This document shows positions 61,295 to 64,000 of a DNA stretch of 64,000 bases, one piece after another. Both the position numbers and the translations under genes were made by a program. The DNA comes from Halobellus captivus (GTDB lineage Archaea; Halobacteriota; Halobacteria; Halobacteriales; Haloferacaceae), in NCBI RefSeq assembly GCF_007655485.1, contig NZ_VJXQ01000003.1, positions 241,742 through 305,741 on the forward strand, read 5' to 3'. The notes under the pieces were generated by a model. The model ran no database searches and had not been told where the DNA came from. It saw only the letters and a program-made list of their open reading frames with translations. How positions within the stretch are numbered: the stretch's first letter is position 1; every line of letters starts with the position of its first letter.

Positions 61295-61346
61295 GCCAAC
61301 GACGAGCGCTTCGGGGCCTCCCTTCGGTGCGCCACTCGCCGTTGGT
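61295..61346. other. Long imperfect hairpin downstream of serS
   Basis: GCCAACGACGAG (61295-61306) can pair with CTCGCCGTTGGT (61335-61346), with one internal mismatch, and CGC/TTCGG with CCTTCGGTGCG continues the stem inward. It follows a T-rich stretch (CTATTTTCACCCGTTTCTTC) just after serS and lies about 140 nt before the HalOD1 gene. It could be a terminator, a small structured RNA or a leader element; there is no other evidence. Confidence 0.4.
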
Positions 61347-61484
61347 GTCCCCTCCGTCCCGTGGTCGGATAGGTACCCTTGAACCATCCATAATGACTGC
61401 TTAAACCCGTGATCCGGCTTAATCGGGGTGAATCAGGAAGCACCGTCGTTCCGTTTCTTGAGGGACTACGCGGTATGACGTATC

Positions 61485-61772
61485 GTGATCGATCGAACCG
61501 CGGATCCTAATTCGACCGGTGCGAACGAATGGGAAGTCGTTGCCCGTCACGACTTCGACGGCCCGGCGGAACTCGACGTGACAATCGTGACGGCGCTCGG
61601 CGAGGAGAGTTGCTGTGAGGGCCCGCCGCTGTACACGGCCGTCGACACCGAACCCGCCGAGCGATTTCTTCGCTCGGTCGACGGCGACGACGCGAGCGTG
61701 GTCTTCGTGATCAACGGGTGGACGGTCCGCGTCTCGGCGGACGGGCGGATTGCCGTCCGTGACGTGCCCTGA
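61485..61772 (+). CDS. Stand-alone HalOD1 output-domain protein
   Basis: A 95-residue protein with GTG start matching HalOD1, a small alpha/beta domain found at the ends of haloarchaeal signalling proteins and as single-domain genes. Characteristic features are the VVARHDFDGPAELDVTIVTAL segment, PPLYTAVDTEPAERFL, and the final VVFVINGWTVRVSADGRIAV hairpin. C-C at residues 46-47 (SCCEGPP) is unusual. Role is presumed signal output or regulation; no sensor or receiver is adjacent. Confidence 0.82.
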   Translation: MIDRTADPNSTGANEWEVVARHDFDGPAELDVTIVTALGEESCCEGPPLYTAVDTEPAERFLRSVDGDDASVVFVINGWTVRVSADGRIAVRDVP

Positions 61773-61840
61773 CCCTCCGACCGGTGTGGCCCGGGCCGGG
61801 ACGACGAACCGCTTTTACCTCCTGCGCCCCTCTCTAACCC

Positions 61841-62431
61841 GTGGACGCCGACGACGCCTCACGACCCGATTCGAACACGGACACAGCGCTCGGTGGCACT
61901 GATCTCGCCGGTAGCACTGGCCCCGACCCCGCGCTTCACGTGCGGTACGAGGGCGACGACGACCCCGCGAAGTGCACGGCGCGGAAACTCGCGCGCTTCG
62001 ATCTCGTCGACCTCCATCGCTCGGACCGCTCGACGCCGTACGGCGTCGTCCTCAATCCGCACGCCGAACGGGCCCTCTCGCCAGCCGACGCCGAGACGAG
62101 TCGGCTCGTCGCGCTCGACTGCTCGTGGGAATCGGCGGGCGAGGCGCGTTTTTCCCTCCCCGGCGAGCACCGAGCGCTACCCTATCTCGTCGCGGCTAAC
62201 CCGGTCAATTTCGGCCGTCCGATGCAGTTGACGACGGTCGAGGCGCTCGCCGCGGCGCTCGCGATCTTCGACAGGCACGACCGGGCGGAGACGGTGCTTT
62301 CTAAGTTCACCTGGGGGCACACCTTCCTGGAACTGAACGAGGAACCCCTCCGGCGCTACGCCGACTGTGCGGACTCAACTGAGATCGTCTCCGTGCAGCA
62401 GGACTACCTCGATCGCGCCGAGAACCAGTGA
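61841..62431 (+). CDS. tsr3: Tsr3-type rRNA aminocarboxypropyltransferase
   Basis: A 196-residue protein of the DUF367/Tsr3 family, which in eukaryotes and archaea transfers the aminocarboxypropyl group of S-adenosylmethionine to N1-methylpseudouridine in small-subunit rRNA. The conserved blocks are [15 protein letters not shown] near 45-59, [16 protein letters not shown] near 68-83, LVALDCSWE near 88-96, [18 protein letters not shown] near 110-127 and [20 protein letters not shown] near 157-176. A short acidic N-terminal extension precedes them. The GTG start fits a TATA-like CTTTTACC at 61812-61819 for a leaderless transcript. Confidence 0.9.
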   Translation: MDADDASRPDSNTDTALGGTDLAGSTGPDPALHVRYEGDDDPAKCTARKLARFDLVDLHRSDRSTPYGVVLNPHAERALSPADAETSRLVALDCSWESAGEARFSLPGEHRALPYLVAANPVNFGRPMQLTTVEALAAALAIFDRHDRAETVLSKFTWGHTFLELNEEPLRRYADCADSTEIVSVQQDYLDRAENQ

Positions 62432-62476
62432 TGGAACGCCTTCGGTGCGGTAGATCGCTGCGACGATCAGCGGCCG

Positions 62477-62839
62477 TTATCGGTTGAAGAACCCGCCGAT
62501 CGCGCCGCCGATCGCGCTGTCGATGGCGAACAGGACGGTGATGACGACGCCGACGAGGAAGACGCCCGCCCCGCCGAGTATTCCGCCGAGCGGCCCGCCT
62601 GCGAGTCCGAGTAGCCCGCCGAGCAGCGCGGCGAGTATCGAAACGGCGATCCCCGACACCGATCCCGCAATCAATCCGTTCCACGCGCCGTTTCCGACGC
62701 CACCGGCGAGATAGCCAGCGACGAACCCGCCGACGAGCCCCGCCCCGACCTGCCCGATAATCGGGAGCCAGAGGCCGAATACGCCGACAATCACCATCAC
62801 GAGAAAGCCGATTCCGACGGCCCGCCAGTTCGTGTTCAT
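62477..62839 (-). CDS. DUF5518 small membrane protein
   Basis: A 120-residue Gly/Ala-rich membrane protein with about four hydrophobic helices (GIGFLVMVIVGVFGLWLPII near 9-28 and three more), Gly-zipper-like spacing (LVGGFVAGYLAGGVGNGAW) and the tail IGGAIGGFFNR. This matches DUF5518, a common haloarchaeal membrane family of unknown function. ATG 62839 is chosen because MNTNWRAVGIGFLV is the normal start; longer readings upstream run through a tandem repeat. Confidence 0.82.
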   Translation of the reverse strand: MNTNWRAVGIGFLVMVIVGVFGLWLPIIGQVGAGLVGGFVAGYLAGGVGNGAWNGLIAGSVSGIAVSILAALLGGLLGLAGGPLGGILGGAGVFLVGVVITVLFAIDSAIGGAIGGFFNR

Positions 62840-62912
62840 ACTGGGACGGACGCCGCGGGAGCACAAAGCCTCCGCGGAGACGGCGAGACAGCAGGGACGC
62901 GCCACCAGATCC

Positions 62913-63003
62913 GAGACGACGGAAGCGGAAGATAGGTCGAGACGACGAAAGCGGAAGACAGGCCGAGACGATCCGGAACGACAGGAAAACCGGAACGACA
63001 GGA
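62913..63003. repeat. 26-bp tandem repeat upstream of the Nog1-type gene
   Basis: GAGACGACGGAAGCGGAAGA (62913) and GAGACGACGAAAGCGGAAGA (62939) open two 26-bp units; a third unit begins at 62965 (GAGACGATCCGG) and runs into CCGGAACGACAGGA at 62973 and 62990. It lies between the divergent DUF5518 and GTPase genes. Confidence 0.88.
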
Positions 63004-63072
63004 GCGAGAACGGAACACACACTGCGGCCGAACGGACGCGCTTTTACGGTTCGGCCGTGTAACGGTCTCAAT

Positions 63073-64000
63073 ATGATTTTTGAGGCTCTTCCGACGACGC
63101 CGCGGTCGGAGGAACTTATCGATAAGGCGTTCTCGCGAGCGGCCCGCGCCGGACGCGCGAAATCCGGGTTGGAGGCGCAGCAGTCGATGCTACAGACCGC
63201 CTCGTCCATTCTCTCGGACAACTTAGAGAACGTCGTGACGCAGTGGCCCGACTTCGGGACCGTCGATCCGTTCTACTACGAACTCGCAGACGCCATCGTC
63301 GACGTCGACGAACTCAGACAGAGCCTTTCGCGAGTCACGTGGACGAGCCGACAGATCGACGAACTCCGACGTGAGTACCAGCCGAAGCTCCGTAAGACTG
63401 ATCCAGAGACCGCTCGGAAACACCGAAAACAGGCGTTCGCACGGATGGCGGACGTCGTCGAGGACGTGGCTGACGACCTCGAACGGATCGGCGAGGCCAG
63501 AGACGCGCTCAAAACTCTCCCCGATATCCGTCCCGACGAACCCGCTATCGTCGTCGCTGGCTATCCCAACGTCGGCAAATCCTCGTTCGTCAACGGCGTC
63601 ACCCGCGCGAGCAACGAGATCGCACGCTACCCGTTCACGACGAAGGGCGTGTACGTCGGTCATTTTGACCGAGACCGCGTTCGTTATCAGATCATCGATA
63701 CCCCCGGGCTTCTCGACCGACCGGAGGCCGAGCGCAACGACATCGAGCGGCAGGCGGTGAGCGCGATCGAACACCTCGCCGACGCCGTGGTGTTCGTGCT
63801 CGACGCCAGCGAGGCGTGCGGGTACCCGCTTGAGGCGCAACTGGAACTCCGTGACGCCGTCACCGCGCGGTTCCGCGAGCGCGACGTCCCCGTTCTGACG
63901 GTGAACAACAAGAGCGACCGCTCGCGCGACGTCGAGGCCGACCTGCACATGAGCGTCGAGACCGGCGACGGCGTCGACGCGGTGCTCGACGCGGCCGTCG
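63073..64000 (+). CDS. Nog1-type (Obg-family) GTPase, partial
   Basis: The first 309 residues of a GTPase that continues beyond the window. The N-terminal helical domain (about 1-155, MIFEALPTTPRSEELIDKAF) is the Nog1-specific four-helix region, which contacts rRNA. The G domain follows: G1 GYPNVGKSSFVNGV near 165-178, G2 with Thr in YPFTTKG, G3 DTPGLLDRP near 213-221, and G4 NNKSD near 277-281. Nog1 proteins act in large-subunit ribosome assembly. A TATA-like CTTTTACG at 63041-63048 fits a leaderless ATG at 63073. The C terminus is not visible. Confidence 0.92.
   Translation, partial: MIFEALPTTPRSEELIDKAFSRAARAGRAKSGLEAQQSMLQTASSILSDNLENVVTQWPDFGTVDPFYYELADAIVDVDELRQSLSRVTWTSRQIDELRREYQPKLRKTDPETARKHRKQAFARMADVVEDVADDLERIGEARDALKTLPDIRPDEPAIVVAGYPNVGKSSFVNGVTRASNEIARYPFTTKGVYVGHFDRDRVRYQIIDTPGLLDRPEAERNDIERQAVSAIEHLADAVVFVLDASEACGYPLEAQLELRDAVTARFRERDVPVLTVNNKSDRSRDVEADLHMSVETGDGVDAVLDAAV

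Overview
The window is chromosomal DNA from a halophilic archaeon (class Halobacteria, probably near Haloferax/Halobellus/Haloplanus). It is GC-rich, its proteins are very acidic, and its information-processing genes are archaeal: Orc1/Cdc6, MCM, RFC small subunit, DnaG-type primase, TFB, SAMP-type ubiquitin-like modifier and archaeal AlaS/SerS. Many genes have a TATA-like box about 25-30 nt upstream of the start and almost no leader. The gene order (two tatC genes, samp2-rfc-alaS, mcm, tfb, prs, a beta-propeller gene, trm1, glnA-lrp) resembles, from memory, the Haloferax volcanii block around HVO_0186-HVO_0240. I see no rRNA, tRNA, insertion sequence, integrase or CRISPR array; this is core chromosome.

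Layout: 0-6 kb holds a lipid-linked oligosaccharide flippase and the divergent tatCt/tatCo pair. 6-15 kb holds LarE, a MutS2/MutS5-like ATPase, an Orc1/Cdc6 paralogue, RpiA, a 55-residue histone-fold protein, LarB, a zinc-ribbon miniprotein, SurE and a GIY-YIG protein. 14.5-18.5 kb holds a TiaS-like domain protein divergent from a Tat-lipoprotein ABC importer of the cobalamin/siderophore type. 18.5-25 kb holds an FMN reductase, a phosphohexomutase, a GNAT, a SAMP2-like modifier, RFC small subunit and AlaS. 25-30 kb holds small metabolic genes plus an iron-flavoured group (ferredoxin, VIT1-like transporter, ferritin-like protein). 30-32 kb is a biotin uptake operon (bioY-bioM-bioN order) behind a near-consensus BirA operator. 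33-38.5 kb is MCM followed by four haloarchaea-type unknown genes and a MinD-like ATPase. 38.5-46 kb holds TFB, a TadZ-like degenerate ATPase, HIT, a UDG, Prs, a beta-propeller protein, a SWIM protein and Trm1. 46-56 kb holds a YihY-like protein, PAP2, GlnA/Lrp, a CARF-like regulator, a Na+/solute symporter pair and DnaG. 56-64 kb holds a second GNAT, a DUF92 membrane protein, a two-subunit cis-prenyltransferase, SerS, HalOD1, Tsr3, DUF5518 and a Nog1-type GTPase cut by the window edge.

The most interesting points are: (1) two cis-prenyltransferase homologues that split the conserved motifs between them like eukaryotic DHDDS/NgBR, next to a DUF92 protein; (2) a SAMP2 whose diglycine is followed by four extra residues, so it would need processing; (3) a patch of about 300 bp with atypical codons over the MCM Walker A/Walker B region, a known intein hot spot, although no intein is present; (4) a BirA operator CGTAAACC-N14-GGTTTACG in front of bioY; (5) a recurrent pattern in which the stop codon and adjoining 3' end of a gene are tandemly duplicated downstream with drift, seen at eight or more genes; and (6) a 25-bp near-perfect palindrome between tfb and an uncharacterised gene. 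These are sequence readings without database searches.
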